Of a stretch of DNA of 64,000 bases, positions 62,461 to 64,000 are shown piece by piece. Positions within the stretch are counted from its first letter, which is position 1, and every line of letters starts with the position of its first letter. The translations under genes were made by a program, and so were the position numbers. This DNA is from Fibrobacter sp. Its GTDB lineage: Bacteria > Fibrobacterota > Fibrobacteria > Fibrobacterales > Fibrobacteraceae. The DNA is taken from NCBI RefSeq assembly GCF_017545445.1, contig NZ_JAFWOM010000069.1, forward strand, positions 62,001-126,000, written 5' to 3'. The notes under the pieces were generated by a model, which did not search any database, was not told the DNA's origin, and was given only the letters and a program-made list of their open reading frames with translations.

Positions 62461-63093
62461 ATGGAAATTGAGTTTGGTATATTGAATCGCGAAGAGCTGA
62501 AAGAGTCCGTGGAAGTTGCAGCCAGGGCTTATGAGCATTATGAGTACTTTACGAATTTCTTTCCTAATCTGGATGAGAGACGGAGAGTCATTAGATCTTT
62601 GATGTACAGATTTATGTTGACGAATTTCGGAAAAACTCATTTCTTGATAGCTAAAATCGATGGGAAAATGGTAGCTGTTGCGCAAATTGATGATGCTCAG
62701 TACAGGAGACCCTCGGTTTTGCAGTTTTTGCTTCACGGTTGGCTCATGGTGTATTGCGGCGTGAAAGTAAAGCGTGTGAATCGCTGGATTGCCATGGATA
62801 CTGTGGCGAGCACGCCGTGCCATGATTACCAGAAGGCTGATCCCAATATTTGGTACACGAGCTCTGTCACGGTGGATCCGGATTTTCAAAGAAAGGGTGT
62901 TGGATCAAAATTCATTGGTTTTTGGGAAGATTACATCCGTGAACGTGGTGGAACGCAGTTGATTTTATTCACGAACTCTGAGAAGAATCTTGCGTTTTAC
63001 AAGAAAAACGGTTTTGAGGTGTTTGATGAGCGGGATATTCCTATCCCTGATGGAAAGACGATGAGAAGCTGGAGCGTGAGAAAAACGTTGTAG
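62461..63093 (+). CDS. GNAT-family N-acetyltransferase, 210 aa
   Basis: ATG 62461 (MEIEFGILNREELKESVEVA) is preferred, with AGGATGG about 10 bases upstream; 62440 is an alternative. GNAT fold: VAVAQIDDAQ strand, the acetyl-CoA loop SVTVDPDFQRKGVGSKFI (about residues 140-157, R-x-x-G-x-G), and TNSEKNLAFYKKNGFEV at the C-terminus. Substrate unknown. Stands alone between divergent and convergent neighbours. Confidence 0.88.
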   Translation: MEIEFGILNREELKESVEVAARAYEHYEYFTNFFPNLDERRRVIRSLMYRFMLTNFGKTHFLIAKIDGKMVAVAQIDDAQYRRPSVLQFLLHGWLMVYCGVKVKRVNRWIAMDTVASTPCHDYQKADPNIWYTSSVTVDPDFQRKGVGSKFIGFWEDYIRERGGTQLILFTNSEKNLAFYKKNGFEVFDERDIPIPDGKTMRSWSVRKTL

Positions 63094-63109
63094 CAAATTG
63101 AACTGATGA

Positions 63110-64000
63110 TTAATCTTTACCGGCTCCGTAAACTACGGGGCCTTCGTCGTCATCATCGTCATCGCCGTGTTCAGCGAGGTAGGCTTCGAATTCTTCGTCC
63201 GTCATTCCGCCTTCGCCTTCTTCGGGCATAAACGACTTGCGTTCGGATTTTTTAGCGGGCTTGCTTTCGGCTGCGGGTGATGTCGGTTTTTCGGACGGTG
63301 TTGGAATTGCTGCCGGCTTTGGATCATCCTTGCGGCTTGCACGTGCGCTGCGGTTCAAGTAGGCGATGTATTCTTCGTCTGTCATTTCGTTGCCGAAACT
63401 GTAAGAGGAATACTTGTCTTCTTCCGGTTCTTTTTGAACTGGGGCGCTATAGGTGCTGCTGGAATCGTATTTGCTGACGGTTGGTGTAGAATTTGTTGTA
63501 AATTGCGTTGAACTTGTTTGTTGCGGCGTGGCTGCGGAACTTGTTGCAGGTTGTGCGAAATTTGCTGACGGTTGCACGGAACTTGACGCGGACGGTGCTG
63601 AACTTGCATTGTCGTAGAACGCTTGTGCCTTTTGCATGAATGCCGCAAATTCTTCGTCGCTCATCTGCTGGACTTCTTGTTCGTTCAAGCCTTGGAAATT
63701 GGCTTCGGCAGATACTCCGTGATTATCGGTGCTTGACGAACGGATAACAGGAATGTCCTCGTCAAAACTGTCGTCGTATGAAACGTGTAATGTTTCGTTG
63801 TTCGTGCTTTCCGAAAATTCTACGTTGTCTAAATTTTCTTCGAAATTTTCATCATCAACGAGTTCTTCGCCTATTTCTTCGCTTTGAGCCTCGTTTATTT
63901 CTTCGTCCGGTACATCGGCAAATTCTTCGTCGATGGGTTCAAACGTGTGCGATGGCGTGATTTCGCTAACGGCTTCAGGTGCGTTTGTAATAACTTCACT
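63110..64000 (-). CDS. acidic protein with MTDEEF repeats, C-terminal part (5' end outside window)
   Basis: The minus-strand frame is open from the window edge (64000) to 63110, 296 visible codons; internal TTG/ATG codons are not needed as starts. Very acidic and Ser/Thr/Pro-rich, with three spaced copies of a short motif: MSDEEFAAFMQKAQ, MTDEEYIAYLNRSA, MTDEEFEAYLAEHG, and a final DDDDDDE run. No signal is visible in this part. The repeats may be short helical binding motifs (inference). Family not recognised. It ends 16 bases from the convergent GNAT gene stop. Confidence 0.75.
   Translation of the reverse strand, partial: SEVITNAPEAVSEITPSHTFEPIDEEFADVPDEEINEAQSEEIGEELVDDENFEENLDNVEFSESTNNETLHVSYDDSFDEDIPVIRSSSTDNHGVSAEANFQGLNEQEVQQMSDEEFAAFMQKAQAFYDNASSAPSASSSVQPSANFAQPATSSAATPQQTSSTQFTTNSTPTVSKYDSSSTYSAPVQKEPEEDKYSSYSFGNEMTDEEYIAYLNRSARASRKDDPKPAAIPTPSEKPTSPAAESKPAKKSERKSFMPEEGEGGMTDEEFEAYLAEHGDDDDDDEGPVVYGAGKD

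Noticed and set aside
1..64000. tRNA or rRNA genes and insertion sequences with transposase
   Set aside because: No cloverleaf with T-arm consensus, no rRNA-like stretch and no DDE or HUH transposase frame was seen; Rpn-type genes are nucleases, not classical transposases.

Overview
The window reads as chromosomal DNA of Fibrobacter (F. succinogenes or a close relative). It has three large secreted proteins with the fibro-slime domain, a TIGR02147-family regulator coupled to a serine-rich lipoprotein, Rpn/PD-(D/E)XK nuclease genes and many polysaccharide genes. GC content is moderate in housekeeping genes and drops sharply in the glycosyltransferase island. No rRNA, tRNA, CRISPR array or transposase gene was seen.

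Layout. 1-9 kb: 3' part of a phosphofructokinase, a 47-residue ORF, a repeat-solenoid secreted protein, an 877-aa fibro-slime protein, a TIGR02147 regulator plus lipoprotein, and an Rpn-type nuclease. 9-21 kb: phosphate acetyltransferase (minus), two paralogous fibro-slime giants of about 1300 aa (plus), ribonuclease G/E (minus), then a gene-free low-complexity stretch. 21-24 kb: a membrane GGDEF-type protein with a degenerate active site and a decayed AAA ATPase/DUF3226 pair. 24-28 kb: a type IV pilin locus with one complete pilin gene and two 5'-truncated pilin copies on the opposite strand, each with its own terminator, around a DUF3791/HipA-kinase module whose DUF3990 gene has shrunk to nine codons. 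28-44 kb: envelope and surface-polysaccharide genes (a GT-C-like membrane protein, a truncated sulfatase, eight glycosyltransferases across the region, a pyruvyl transferase, a radical SAM protein and the ABC exporter ATPase) with a HipBA module inside. 44-51 kb: three AbiE-type toxin-antitoxin operons, each behind the same repeated promoter cassette, lie between the exporter ATPase (wzt-like) and its permease (wzm-like); scars of wzm and wzt ends lie between the operons. 52-56 kb: a DUF4062 regulator with two decayed downstream ORFs and a HigB/HigA-ImmA module. 56-64 kb: sugar and envelope biosynthesis genes, a GH3 beta-glucosidase broken by one TGA, a GNAT gene, and the C-terminal part of an acidic repeat protein running off the right edge.

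The most interesting features are: (1) an arrangement resembling the expressed-gene/silent-cassette pilin systems of Neisseria, here in a Fibrobacter; (2) serial insertion or exchange at the wzm/wzt junction of the O-antigen-type exporter, leaving an AbiE module and transporter-end scars each time; and (3) repeated loss of toxins with antitoxins kept: two of three AbiEii toxins carry a single in-frame nonsense codon, and the DUF3990 toxin-like gene is excised with its flanking ATGA overlaps preserved.

All family names come from reading the sequence and from general knowledge; no database search was run.
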